In this document: piece by piece, positions 14,420 to 22,735 of the stretch
Layout: the number at the start of each line of letters is the position of its first letter
Position numbering within the stretch: the stretch's first letter is position 1
Source of the DNA: Kiritimatiellales bacterium
Lineage (GTDB): Bacteria > Verrucomicrobiota > Kiritimatiellia > Kiritimatiellales > Pontiellaceae
Assembly (NCBI GenBank): GCA_030630445.1
Contig: DAOVNC010000004.1
Coordinates: 1 to 26,720 of the forward strand
Direction: 5' to 3'
Length of the DNA stretch: 26,720 nt
Program-made: the position numbers and the translations under genes
Notes under the pieces: model-generated
The model's database searches: none
The model's input: the letters and a program-made list of their open reading frames with translations, nothing else
What the model was told of the DNA's origin: nothing

Positions 14420-16543
14420 TTAGCCGCAAACGATTATGAAGGCGGTTTCGAGGGGGGGTATTTGGAGATCGAATGTTACGGTTGCGACATCGTCATCTAT
14501 GAGCACTTCCGGTTGGATATCAACCCACTGGGCATTCTTAAAGGTTTGGAAGTTTGCGCCCTTGATGTCCTCTGCGGGTAGCTGGATTACGACCTGCTCG
14601 GCCGTGTCGTAGACCACGTTGGTCGCAGCAATAGAGATGCCTCTTTCGATATTATGGGCATGCACATGCATCGGGTGACCGCAGGCAATGGTTTGGCCGC
14701 GTCCGCCCATCTTGAAGAGCAGCTTGCTCCAATATTCCTGCCGCACGCGGCTGAAGTAGGCCATGTAGAACTGCGCCGTTCCGAGCGGATAGCAGGTGGT
14801 GTAGACGGTACCACCGAGTTCGTTGGCAAAGAGTCCTGATCCTGGAAACTTGGGGTCGAACTCGGCGCCCTTGATGGTGGAAAGTGTTTCAACGCCCGGC
14901 GCATAGTCGAGCACTCCGATGGGGTTGGCGCAGCGCTGGGCGCATATGCGCGGCTTCACGCCGCCTTCCATCTCGCCGAAAAACGAGGGTTCCACCTCTT
15001 CGAGCGAGTAGGCCGATTCCTCCAGCTTGATGCGGGAAACCTTTTCCACGCCGACCAAGTGGCCGAACCCTCGCTGCACGAGAATCTCGATGCTGGCCAG
15101 ATCGAGGATCATGTTCTGGCTGAGCAATTTTTTGATCTCGTCGTCGGTGTAGCACCGTAGCGTCTGGTCGGAGACGGCGAAGATGTCGCCTTCTGCACCT
15201 TCAATGCTGCGGGTGAAACGGTGGCTGATTCCGAGGATGTAGAAAACTTTGCTCCATTCCACGGAGTTGGCTTCCAAATCCTGTAGGGTTCCTCCGCTGT
15301 CCTTGAGGCCGGAGAGGTCTTCGCCGGTATACATTTTTGCGCCGCCGGCCGATGCGGTGTCGCCCGTCCGCTTGTGCTGGGCGACATCGGGGTGGAACAG
15401 AATCTTCACGCCGCGCGCTTTGCGGTCGTCGAGCTTGAGGTCCATCAACGCATCGAAGGTGGCGCGTTGTTTGCCGAGCGCCTTGCCGAAGCCGCGATCG
15501 CCGTAGGTGTTCATGCCCATGTTGTCGAAATGGTTGATGGTGATGCCGCGGGCGCCGTAGAGGATGCCGTTGGTCATTTCCCATACGGAATATTTGTGCG
15601 TGCTGCTGTAGGGACCGCACCGCGGCGAGTTTTCGAGCTCGGGATAGATGTCGGCATCGCGGTCCAGCAACGCGATGGTCTGGCGCGAGTAGCCCGGCGT
15701 GGTGGTGATCGGTGGCTCTTCGGTGTAGGGAGGCATGTGCGGACGAATGAGATACTTTTCGTTGTCCTCTGTGAAGATGTCCATCAATGCGTTCCAGTCG
15801 CGCTTTTCGATGCTCTGCACATCGGGGATGGACGACATTAGGCCGATGCGCATTTCGGGCTTCGCACCCTTGAGCGCATGGGTCAGTTTCCGGGCGGGTT
15901 CGCTGAGAGCCTGCCAAGCGAGTTCCAGCCATTGGGCGCGCCACGGGTGCGGCTCGCCGGTGGCGGTAACCGCCGCCACAACCTGTTCGCGGGTGACGCT
16001 TTTCTCGCCGACCATTTTCGCAAAGCGTTCGAGGCAGTGGTTGCAGAAACAACCGCCATAACCCATTTCGCCGCCGTGGTTGTGCAGGCGCCAGTCGTCT
16101 TCGACCCACAGCGCAACGGGTTCGATCTCTTTGGCCAGATAAACGAAGTAGTCGCACAGGTATTTCTGCCAGTCTTCGCAGAGCGGGCAGGGCGACATGC
16201 CGTTGTCCGCGCCGGTTTCGCCGATCATCATGCGGAAGCTTTGCCCATCATGCAGATGGCGGCCCCGGCCGGCATGGTAGGTGGTCGTCCACGGGTTGAG
16301 GCTGGTTTCAACGCCATATTTGGCAAACATTATTTGCGCTTCCTTGATGGCGTCGCACCACGGTTGGGAGAGAGCCTCGGTCGGGTGGCCGGAGCTGCGC
16401 TCTTCAGGCATGAGCAGGAACATCACTTCGTTGATGGTCGATTCCTGAATAAAGGTTTCCAGCTGCCTAAGGTTTTCCTCCAGCCCGTTGAACGGGTCGA
16501 GGCCGTAGCGCAGGATCATTTTGAACGGTTCGTTCTTTTTCAT
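14420..16543 (-). CDS. Putative glycoside hydrolase, TIM-barrel-like
   Basis: The 707-residue product starts at ATG 16543 behind GGAAAG; an in-frame TTG at 16558 lacks support. No signal peptide is seen, so it is probably cytoplasmic. The N-terminal two thirds look like a beta/alpha barrel of the GH-A/GH42-like type: RYGLDPF at the start, LWVEDDWRLHNHG near 145-157 with acidic residues at a strand end, and two Cys pairs, CPLC (119-122) and CFCNHC (165-170), that could bind a metal. The C-terminal part resembles a beta-sandwich. I cannot name a CAZy family. The start lies 24 bases after the DUF2264 stop, so the two genes are probably co-transcribed. It is likely to act on imported oligosaccharides. 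Confidence 0.7.
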   Translation of the reverse strand: MKKNEPFKMILRYGLDPFNGLEENLRQLETFIQESTINEVMFLLMPEERSSGHPTEALSQPWCDAIKEAQIMFAKYGVETSLNPWTTTYHAGRGRHLHDGQSFRMMIGETGADNGMSPCPLCEDWQKYLCDYFVYLAKEIEPVALWVEDDWRLHNHGGEMGYGGCFCNHCLERFAKMVGEKSVTREQVVAAVTATGEPHPWRAQWLELAWQALSEPARKLTHALKGAKPEMRIGLMSSIPDVQSIEKRDWNALMDIFTEDNEKYLIRPHMPPYTEEPPITTTPGYSRQTIALLDRDADIYPELENSPRCGPYSSTHKYSVWEMTNGILYGARGITINHFDNMGMNTYGDRGFGKALGKQRATFDALMDLKLDDRKARGVKILFHPDVAQHKRTGDTASAGGAKMYTGEDLSGLKDSGGTLQDLEANSVEWSKVFYILGISHRFTRSIEGAEGDIFAVSDQTLRCYTDDEIKKLLSQNMILDLASIEILVQRGFGHLVGVEKVSRIKLEESAYSLEEVEPSFFGEMEGGVKPRICAQRCANPIGVLDYAPGVETLSTIKGAEFDPKFPGSGLFANELGGTVYTTCYPLGTAQFYMAYFSRVRQEYWSKLLFKMGGRGQTIACGHPMHVHAHNIERGISIAATNVVYDTAEQVVIQLPAEDIKGANFQTFKNAQWVDIQPEVLIDDDVATVTFDLQIPPLETAFIIVCG

Positions 16544-16551
16544 GATAGTTC

Positions 16552-16566
16552 TTTCCAAAGGTTGGA
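16552..16566. repeat. Palindrome TTTCCAAAGGTTGGA between two genes
   Basis: TCCAA-AGG-TTGGA sits between the DUF2264 stop codon and the hydrolase start codon, overlapping the latter's ribosome binding site region. The same 15-mer occurs at 21670-21684, also directly after a stop codon. It may be a processing or attenuation hairpin within the operon. Confidence 0.45.
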
Positions 16567-18258
16567 TTATTCGCCGCCATGCAGCTTGAGTACTTCAGCC
16601 CAGTCGCCGGGATAGCCGGCAATGATGGCCGAAGCCGATTTGCCAGCCGTCAGCATGACATCGGAGACCGGATAGGAAAATTCGGGAGCCCAAAGGTGTG
16701 TTCCATCGTTGCCCTGTGTTTCCATGGATTGGAAGCCGGAAATCGGTTTGAGAATGGATTGGCCTTCAACCCCCTCGAGTCCGTTATCGATGGGTTTTAT
16801 GTTTCCGGACACAGCGAATCCGCCGAGCCGGAGGTTGACCGGTGCACCCCCCATGTGCGTGATTTCGACTAGGTTGTCTCCATCGGTGGTGCGTTCGAAC
16901 CGAATCTGAAGTTCGATCTCGCCGGCATGGCCCATGACCGTTGCAGAGTGGGCGCCCATGTTCACCGGATTCCAGGAATTGAAACGCTTCCACTCACGAC
17001 CATTCAGGAAGGAGAGGGCGGCCGCACCGCTGTCGTAGATCTGGCCAAAGCGGCCACTGAAGAAGAGGTTGTGGTATTTTGAATCGGCATAGGCATGGTG
17101 CGTGATGCCGAGGTTCCACAGGACGACGTGCCGCGGGTTGCGGTTGAGGGCCATCGGCAGCGGGTCGAGGTGAACCAGGCCGGGCTTCCATTCGGAAGGC
17201 TCCTCGGTCCAGAACGCGGAGTCTTCCGGGATTTGGATGAAGTGGCAGTTGCGACCCAGCCAGTAGGCGGAGGCGCGGCAACTGTACCAGTCAAGCACGT
17301 CTTCCTTTTTCCCAAGGAACCCGGAGAGCAGATAGCCATCCGCGCCCTGAATGGCATCGAGATCGAAATAGCGGCATACACCCTCGACGGCCCGGCGCCA
17401 GTCCCCCGCTTTTGCCACGGGCAGCCCGCGGCGAAAGGCCATGGCCACGCCGTCGAGATAGTTTGCCCGGTAGACGACGGAACGCCCCCAGAACGGGGCG
17501 ACCCCTTCTTCGTCGAAGAAGTAAAGCAGGCTGTTCGCCCAGTCCACCACGCGCCGCCGCGCTTCTTCCGACCATTCATCCGACAGCGCGCCCAGCTCGT
17601 CGAGCATCTGCATATAGGGTTGCATCTGGTTGCCGTTGTAGGTGTCGTACGCGGGCTCGTCGCCATCTTTGTACCAGCCGCATTCGCCGATGAAATCCTC
17701 GTAGACGCGGCGGATGTGGTCGTTCATTTCGGTTTCGTCGACCGGGTAGCCTTCCTTGCGCAGGAAGGCGAGGGTGACGGCAGGGAAGAGGTGCCAGTTG
17801 GTGTCGGAAACTTCGTGGCCTTCGACATCGGCCAGCCAGGCGGCTACCTGGTCTTTCTCGCCCTGTGAAAGCGGTTCCCAGAGGACGTTCCGGGCATTGT
17901 GCAGGCACCAGGCAATGGCGCTCTGCTCGCAGATGGGTTGATATTTATCCTGCATGGGGCCGAAGTAGTCCGGATCGGCAGGGTCGGTGCCGCGCAGCAG
18001 GGTGGCGCGGGCGGCAGCGGCATAGCTGGAAGCCTTTGGAAGTTTCGCAATGGCGCGATCGCTCAACCATGGTGCGACAGCCAGCAGTGGACGGGAAAAG
18101 GCTTCGATGCGGTCGGACAGCGCGCCATATTCCGACGGATGCGCCAGCAGCGGCGCGTTGTCGCCCTTCAGCGGCGGCAACAGGGGCGCGGCAATGCCTC
18201 GCAGCCAGTTGGCAATGGTTTCCGTTCTGGGCTTGTTTAAAATGGTTTCTGAAATCAT
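16567..18258 (-). CDS. DUF2264 family protein, possible GH154-like enzyme
   Basis: The 563-residue product is read from ATG 18258, preceded by GGAG six bases upstream; an earlier in-frame ATG at 18270 contains that same Shine-Dalgarno sequence and is less likely. No signal peptide is visible, so it is probably cytoplasmic. The sequence matches my memory of DUF2264 proteins: an N-terminal helical (alpha/alpha)6-type half with conserved stretches such as SDTNWHLFPAV, ECGWYKDGDEPAYDTYNG and FWGRSVVYR, followed by a beta-rich C-terminal half. Some DUF2264 proteins are, as I recall, beta-glucuronidases of GH154, which would suit a uronic-acid polysaccharide locus. It is the first gene after a predicted operator at 18341-18371 and probably forms an operon with the downstream hydrolase. 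Confidence 0.82.
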   Translation of the reverse strand: MISETILNKPRTETIANWLRGIAAPLLPPLKGDNAPLLAHPSEYGALSDRIEAFSRPLLAVAPWLSDRAIAKLPKASSYAAAARATLLRGTDPADPDYFGPMQDKYQPICEQSAIAWCLHNARNVLWEPLSQGEKDQVAAWLADVEGHEVSDTNWHLFPAVTLAFLRKEGYPVDETEMNDHIRRVYEDFIGECGWYKDGDEPAYDTYNGNQMQPYMQMLDELGALSDEWSEEARRRVVDWANSLLYFFDEEGVAPFWGRSVVYRANYLDGVAMAFRRGLPVAKAGDWRRAVEGVCRYFDLDAIQGADGYLLSGFLGKKEDVLDWYSCRASAYWLGRNCHFIQIPEDSAFWTEEPSEWKPGLVHLDPLPMALNRNPRHVVLWNLGITHHAYADSKYHNLFFSGRFGQIYDSGAAALSFLNGREWKRFNSWNPVNMGAHSATVMGHAGEIELQIRFERTTDGDNLVEITHMGGAPVNLRLGGFAVSGNIKPIDNGLEGVEGQSILKPISGFQSMETQGNDGTHLWAPEFSYPVSDVMLTAGKSASAIIAGYPGDWAEVLKLHGGE

Positions 18259-18340
18259 GTCTTTCTCCATGCTGAAGCCTATATGGCTCTGAAGCATGGA
18301 AAGAGAGTAGGCGCATCCACCGGTTGTCCGCAACGGTCTA

Positions 18341-18371
18341 TGTGCGCAATAATAGGTGATGATATGCGACA
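18341..18371 (-). promoter_or_regulatory. Predicted operator site A, before DUF2264 gene
   Basis: TGTGCGCAAT (18341-18350), 11 bases, then ATATGCGACA (18362-18371). The cores are CGCAA-N14-ATGCG, spaced as in five other sites. It lies 83 bases upstream of the DUF2264 start and just past the regulator stop codon. A weak -35/-10 pair (TTGCGG, then CTACTC after 17 bases, minus strand) follows between the site and the gene, as expected for an activator. Confidence 0.65.
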
Positions 18372-18385
18372 CAAAGGTGCGGGTC

Positions 18386-19630
18386 CTATTTCTTTTTTGG
18401 TGTCCTTTTCGTGGAGGCCTTCTTCTTGGTTTTTCGGGGAGTGGGCGTTTTCACGGTGGTTTGCTTTTCGAGTCTCTTGCGGTAGGCGGTGGGGGATGTT
18501 CCGGTTTCCTTGCGGAAAGTATCCTCGAAGCGGTTGGTGCTGTTGAAGCCGGAGTCGCGGGCGATGCGCGAGATGGCATGGTCGGTGGTGTCGAGTTGCT
18601 CCTTGGCCAGCTCGATGTGGCAGCGGCTGATTTCCTTGTAGACACCGTGGCCAACCACCTCCTGGAAACGGCGTTCGAGCGAACGGCGGGAAATAGGCAT
18701 CACGCTCATCACGTCGGACACGTCTATGTAGCGATTGGAGTGGTTGCGGATGTAGCGGAGGGCGTCGGCAACATAGCGGTCGTCAACGGTGAGGAAGTCG
18801 GACGAGTTGCGCATAATGACACCCGTGGGGGGGATGACGGTGATCTCTTCGTAGAGCGTTTTGCCCTGCATTTGCAGATCGAGCATCTTGGCGGCGCGGT
18901 AGCCGAAATCCTCGGCGGCGAGCGCAATGCTTGAAAGATTGGGCCAAGCCATGTTGCAGAGCAACTCGTCGTTGTCGACGGCCACGAGGCAGATGTCTTC
19001 CGGGCTGCGCAGGCCGAGTTGGCGGCAGGCGCGCAGGATGCCGTAGCCGACCTGGTCGTTGGCGGCAAAGACGCCGACGGGCGGTACGAGCTGCTGGAGC
19101 GCCGCGAGGTAGTAGTTTTCCTCGATCCATGAGTCGTCGAGCAGTTGCATGCTGGTGGGGGTGACCGGGCGGATCCAGCATCGGGTGCAAGGGGCGTCCT
19201 GTTCTTTCAGTGCGGCGGCGAAGCTCTCGCCACGCAACGTGCTGTAGCCATATTCCTTGGGGCCGATGAAGGCAAACCGGTCGAGCTTGTGCCGGAGCAG
19301 ATGATGGGCGGCCATCCGTCCGATCGCTTCGTCGTCGAAGTGGATGGTGGGGAAGGGCAGGTCGAGCTTGCTGTCGGCGGTGTTGACCACCGGGATGCCT
19401 TTCTTGAGCAGCATGTCGAGGTGGTTCTGAAAATAGACCGGGGCAATGATGCCGTCGCCCTCCCAATTCTTCAACTCCCTCCAGGTGGTGAAGCCGAAGG
19501 GTTCCTTGTTGCGGATGTCGACCTCCCACGGGCCGTGTTTGTGCATGTAGGAGATGACTCCGCGGACAATCCGCCGGGTGTAGTCGGAATTGAGCGAAAA
19601 ACGCAGAGCGACCTTTTTGACTTTCAGCAT
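18386..19630 (-). CDS. XylR-type regulator, LacI-like core plus AraC HTH
   Basis: The 414-residue product starts at ATG 19630 behind AAAGGG. Residues 1-275 form a periplasmic-binding-protein-like sugar sensor of the LacI type without an N-terminal HTH (RIVRGVISYMHKHGPW, GVFAANDQVGYGILRACRQLG, VAVDNDELLCNMAWP). Residues 283-387 are an AraC HTH domain (RRSLERRFQEVVG, ISRIARDSGFNSTNRFEDTFRKETGTSPTAYR in two parts). This layout is that of E. coli XylR, but the ligand need not be xylose. A Lys/Thr/Pro-rich tail (388-414) is unusual and resembles histone-like tails. A predicted operator lies 59 bases upstream (19689-19719), suggesting autoregulation; five more lie at neighbouring genes. It sits between the transporter and the DUF2264 gene, all on one strand. 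Confidence 0.9.
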   Translation of the reverse strand: MLKVKKVALRFSLNSDYTRRIVRGVISYMHKHGPWEVDIRNKEPFGFTTWRELKNWEGDGIIAPVYFQNHLDMLLKKGIPVVNTADSKLDLPFPTIHFDDEAIGRMAAHHLLRHKLDRFAFIGPKEYGYSTLRGESFAAALKEQDAPCTRCWIRPVTPTSMQLLDDSWIEENYYLAALQQLVPPVGVFAANDQVGYGILRACRQLGLRSPEDICLVAVDNDELLCNMAWPNLSSIALAAEDFGYRAAKMLDLQMQGKTLYEEITVIPPTGVIMRNSSDFLTVDDRYVADALRYIRNHSNRYIDVSDVMSVMPISRRSLERRFQEVVGHGVYKEISRCHIELAKEQLDTTDHAISRIARDSGFNSTNRFEDTFRKETGTSPTAYRKRLEKQTTVKTPTPRKTKKKASTKRTPKKK

Positions 19631-19688
19631 TCGGACCCTTTCTGCTGTGTGCGGCCCCGTTGCCGCGTACAGGTTTAGCTATGCCATC

Positions 19689-19719
19689 TTGGCGCAAACC
19701 ACAAGTACATAATGCGCCA
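19689..19719 (-). promoter_or_regulatory. Predicted operator site B, before the regulator gene
   Basis: TTGGCGCAAA (19689-19698), 11 bases, then TAATGCGCCA (19710-19719). Here the symmetry is clearest: TGGCGCA at one end and TGCGCCA at the other. It fills most of the gap between the transporter stop codon (19720) and the regulator start (19630), which suggests autoregulation. Confidence 0.6.
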
Positions 19720-21492
19720 TTATTTTTCCAGTTCCGGTTTTATTTTCCGGTTGAAGATGAAGCGCAGGAGCCCGCCGATGGCGAGGAAGGTTCCGCCGCA
19801 ATAGATGAAGAGCATGCGCCCGCCGATGGCGTTGGGGATCAGGAAGCCGAGGCAGATGGCGCCGCCGTATACGAAGCACATGAGGCTCATGTTGCGGTAT
19901 TGCGCGGCGTCCTGGTTGCCGGTGTCTTCGGCCTCGTGGTCGATGGGGGTGTTCATGTCCTTGTAGAACGAGTCGACGCTTTCGCGGTATTCCTTGGTGG
20001 CGCTCTTTTCATAGAAGAGGGCGGTGAGGAAATACCAAGCCGTTCCGGCGAGGAGAGTGATGAGGCCGCTGGCGATGAAGGTCATGTCCTTGGCTTCGAG
20101 CGCGTTTAGCGGAAGCTCCATGCCAAGTGCGGCGCAGAACTGTTCAATGTCGAGCAGGCTTTGCGTGAGCCAGGCGGCGGACATGGAAACGAGCACGGTG
20201 CTCCAGCAGCTCCAGCCGGGTGTGCGGCGGTAGAGGATGCCCAGCACCATCGGGATGATGAGCGGGAACTGCAACAGCACATTGAATTTCAGCAACATCG
20301 AAAACAGGTCGGCTTCGCGGAACATGGAGATGAGGATCGCCGCTCCCATAACGATGCCGCCGAAGACCACCGAAAACACGCGGCCGAGGCGCAGTAATGT
20401 CTTTTCGGAGGCTTTGGGGTTGATGATGTCGCCATAGAAGTTTTTCACGAAGAAACCGGCGTTTTTGTTGAGCGCCGTATCCATGCTCGAAAGCGTTGCC
20501 GCGAAGATGGAGCAGACCATCAGCCCCATCATGCCCTGCGGCAACACCTTCATGGCAATCGCCACATAGGCGCCTTCGCTGGCCGATTTCAGGTTCGGGA
20601 ACATGGAGGGAAGATCAAAGTCCATCATACCGGCGGCCATGACCGGGGTGAAGGCGATGAGTGGAACAACGGCGGTTCCGATAATCATCATCATGCAGGC
20701 TTTTTTTGCATGAGAGCCGTCTTTCACGGTCAGGAACTTGGCCCCGTTGGTGTTGAGATCGAGCGCTCGCAGTACGTTGACGGTGGTGAACATCATCATG
20801 AGCGAGATCCAGACGGCCGGACGCTCGAAAACGTTGAAGTTGATGTAGTGCTCGGGGAGCTTGTCGAAAAATCCGGTAAATCCTCCAACTTCAGGAAGCA
20901 TCATGCAGCGGATGAAGATGGTGGCGGAGACGACAATGATGATGAGCATTTGGATGAAGTCGCTCGCCGACACGGCATAGGAACCTCCGCTACTGGCCAG
21001 CACGGTGACGACGATGGCCAGCACGACGATGGTTGGAACGATGGGGAACCCGACGGCGGCGCTGACAAAAAGGGAAATGACATAGAGCATGATGCCGCCC
21101 TGGAAGAGGCCGATCGGTAGCGCCGTCCAGACCCAGAACTGTTCGGTCGGTTTGCCGAAACGCCGGCGGATGGCGTCGCAGACCGTGACCGCCCGCATCT
21201 GGCGATAGCGCGCCGCGAGGAAAAAATAGATCAGCAGGTAGGGGACAATGCCGATGAGGTAGACGATCACCAGCAGGAAGCCGGTTTCGAAGACCTTGGC
21301 GCCCGCCGCCGTGAACGAGTAGGCCGTCAGTCCGACCGCCAGCGACGACATGCCGTTGATCCACCACAGGATGTTGCCGCCGCCGCGGAAAAAGTCGGAG
21401 GCGTTCTTGTTGATCCGGCTCCAAAGAAAACCAATGCCCATCATGAAGGCCAGATAAATTCCGATTACCGCGTAGTCCCACCCTGTCAGCAT
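19720..21492 (-). CDS. SSS-family sodium/solute symporter
   Basis: The 590-residue product is read from ATG 21492, nine bases after AAGGG. An ATG at 21501 has the same AAGGG directly adjacent and is less likely. About 13-14 hydrophobic segments are visible, beginning YAVIGIYLAFMMGIGFLW. The SGLT-type region FRGGGNILWWINGMSSLAVG is present, and FAATLSSMDTALN carries the paired Ser typical of the Na2 site. The family couples sodium entry to uptake of sugars, uronates or other small solutes in the inner membrane; context favours oligosaccharide or sugar-acid products of the locus lyase and hydrolases. A predicted operator lies 71 bases upstream (21563-21593). The regulator gene follows after 89 bases. 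Confidence 0.9.
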   Translation of the reverse strand: MLTGWDYAVIGIYLAFMMGIGFLWSRINKNASDFFRGGGNILWWINGMSSLAVGLTAYSFTAAGAKVFETGFLLVIVYLIGIVPYLLIYFFLAARYRQMRAVTVCDAIRRRFGKPTEQFWVWTALPIGLFQGGIMLYVISLFVSAAVGFPIVPTIVVLAIVVTVLASSGGSYAVSASDFIQMLIIIVVSATIFIRCMMLPEVGGFTGFFDKLPEHYINFNVFERPAVWISLMMMFTTVNVLRALDLNTNGAKFLTVKDGSHAKKACMMMIIGTAVVPLIAFTPVMAAGMMDFDLPSMFPNLKSASEGAYVAIAMKVLPQGMMGLMVCSIFAATLSSMDTALNKNAGFFVKNFYGDIINPKASEKTLLRLGRVFSVVFGGIVMGAAILISMFREADLFSMLLKFNVLLQFPLIIPMVLGILYRRTPGWSCWSTVLVSMSAAWLTQSLLDIEQFCAALGMELPLNALEAKDMTFIASGLITLLAGTAWYFLTALFYEKSATKEYRESVDSFYKDMNTPIDHEAEDTGNQDAAQYRNMSLMCFVYGGAICLGFLIPNAIGGRMLFIYCGGTFLAIGGLLRFIFNRKIKPELEK

Positions 21493-21562
21493 ATGATCCA
21501 TCCCTTGTTCAAGTCGATGGCGCGAATAGTATCTCGAACTCCGCCTCCGAGGCAATGATCCA

Positions 21563-21593
21563 TGTGCGCCATTCATACCTACTATTTGCGTCA
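21563..21593 (-). promoter_or_regulatory. Predicted operator site C, before the transporter gene
   Basis: TGTGCGCCAT (21563-21572), 11 bases, then ATTTGCGTCA (21584-21593). It lies 71 bases upstream of the transporter start, with the same core spacing as the other sites (CGCCA-N14-TTGCG). Confidence 0.65.
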
Positions 21594-21630
21594 ACAACCG
21601 AGCGCTATCTTCCTTCTTGGCCATGAACCT

Positions 21631-21666
21631 AAAAAAGCGCTCTCCGCTTTGGCGGAGGGCGCTTTG
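21631..21666 (-). terminator. Intrinsic terminator of the PEP-CTERM gene
   Basis: On the minus strand, GCGCCCTCCGC pairs with GCGGAGAGCGC across a four-base loop, with one mismatch-type pair, and is followed directly by a run of T residues (21631-21636 on the plus strand as A residues). It lies about 25-55 bases after the stop codon at 21690. This is the clearest intrinsic terminator in the window. Confidence 0.8.
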
Positions 21667-21669
21667 CCG

Positions 21670-21686
21670 TTTCCAAAGGTTGGAAA
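21670..21686. repeat. Perfect palindrome TTTCCAA-AGG-TTGGAAA
   Basis: A seven-base-arm inverted repeat lies directly after the stop codon of the PEP-CTERM gene and just before its terminator. Fifteen of its bases are identical to 16552-16566, and a looser relative (TTTCCAAACCATGGAA) lies at 22676-22691. All three are close to 3' ends of genes. Confidence 0.45.
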
Positions 21687-21689
21687 AAG

Positions 21690-22484
21690 CTAGATCATAA
21701 GACGTCTGCGGATGAAGAGGGCTGCTGCTCCAAAAAACGCGATCAGACCGAGGCTTGCCGGTTCTGGGATGGGAGTGACATCGCCGATCGTCGTGCCAAT
21801 GCGGATTTCATCAATGGTGCCGGCCTCATCACTGCCAAGACTGAAGCCAAACGAAACCAAGTCGTTAATTAAACCTGTGACGGAAGCTGTATTGGCTGCG
21901 GTACCTGCAACATCCGTCAGGTCGGTCGGGTTGAACCAAGAGGTTAGAGCACCGGTATCCAAGTTCAGTTCACTAACGACAAAATGGAGTCCCGCGTGGC
22001 TGATTGAAGGATTTACAGTAGCTGCGCCAGCCGTTGGTCTCCAATTGCTGCTTGAATTCGAAATCAGGCCCGCTTCCGGATTGAGATTGGCGCCGGCTGC
22101 ATCTATGGCATCATCCAGTCCCACTTGCCATCCCCATGAGGTACCCGCAGTCACATCCGCCAGATAGCTGAAATAGATGGTGCCTGAAGTAATGGAGGAA
22201 TCAAGTGCAAGCTGTAGAGCCATTGTACCGGAAACCGCCGCATCCATCCCGGCGGATTTACCCGCAACTTCCAGGTTGAGATAGCTTAGTCCGGCTTCCA
22301 AATCCATGCGGAAGTTGGTGTTGGTGTAGTTGCTGAACCCGGAGCCGGTTACACCGGCCGCCTCTGCATCGCTTCCAATGCTGTTGGCTGTGTCGAACCC
22401 TTCGTAGGCGAGCAGGGTTGCCTGCGAAGAAACAGCGCATAGCGCGATGGATGCCATGATTAGTGCTTTTGTTGTTTTCAGCAT
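21690..22484 (-). CDS. PEP-CTERM lectin-like surface protein
   Basis: The 264-residue form starts at ATG 22484 behind AGGAAAGGAAAT and opens with a signal peptide (MLKTTKALIMASIALCAVSSQA). An in-frame ATG at 22544 with its own AGGA adds 20 residues and is an alternative. Residues about 23-235 form a beta-sandwich, LamG/ConA-like, from LLAYEGFDTANS to TIDEIRIGTTIGD. The C-terminus is a textbook PEP-CTERM signal: PIPEPASLGLIAFFG, a hydrophobic stretch, then RRR. Such proteins are processed by an exosortase, encoded elsewhere, and end up at the outer surface. The beta-sandwich is paralogous to the second module of the neighbouring protein at 22736-24496. It probably binds the polysaccharide the locus degrades. 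Confidence 0.87.
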   Translation of the reverse strand: MLKTTKALIMASIALCAVSSQATLLAYEGFDTANSIGSDAEAAGVTGSGFSNYTNTNFRMDLEAGLSYLNLEVAGKSAGMDAAVSGTMALQLALDSSITSGTIYFSYLADVTAGTSWGWQVGLDDAIDAAGANLNPEAGLISNSSSNWRPTAGAATVNPSISHAGLHFVVSELNLDTGALTSWFNPTDLTDVAGTAANTASVTGLINDLVSFGFSLGSDEAGTIDEIRIGTTIGDVTPIPEPASLGLIAFFGAAALFIRRRLMI

Positions 22485-22631
22485 ATTTCCTTTCCTTCCT
22501 GCGGTGGGCAGAAACTCAAATAGCTTAGTGCTTTGCTTTTTCATGTTATATTTCCTCTTGTTATATGTTGTATGCGAGTTGGTTAATGTGCGGATAGTAT
22601 GTTGCCTAGGTTGTTTTAGCGGTAGTGGAGA

Positions 22632-22662
22632 TCTGCGTAAAGCGATGTGTTGATTTGCGCCA
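22632..22662 (-). promoter_or_regulatory. Predicted operator site D, before the PEP-CTERM gene
   Basis: TCTGCGTAAA (22632-22641), 11 bases, then ATTTGCGCCA (22653-22662); cores CGTAA-N14-TTGCG. It lies 88 bases upstream of the ATG at 22544 and 148 upstream of the ATG at 22484. The first half is the weakest of the six sites. Confidence 0.55.
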
Positions 22663-22697
22663 TATGGCTCCTTTGTTTCCAAACCATGGAAGTGGCG

Positions 22698-22724
22698 ATG
22701 CCCCGGCCAGCGTTGCCGGGGCAT
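22698..22724 (-). terminator. Hairpin terminator of the multidomain lectin gene
   Basis: ATGCCCCGGC (22698-22707) pairs perfectly with GCCGGGGCAT (22715-22724), starting 11 bases after the stop codon at 22736. The stem is strong but no T-run follows on the minus strand. Confidence 0.55.
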
Positions 22725-22735
22725 TCCCGTTGATT

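Noticed and set aside
16544..16558. TTG start extending the hydrolase by 5 residues
   Set aside because: It lies inside the palindrome upstream and has no ribosome binding site, while ATG 16543 follows GGAAAG.
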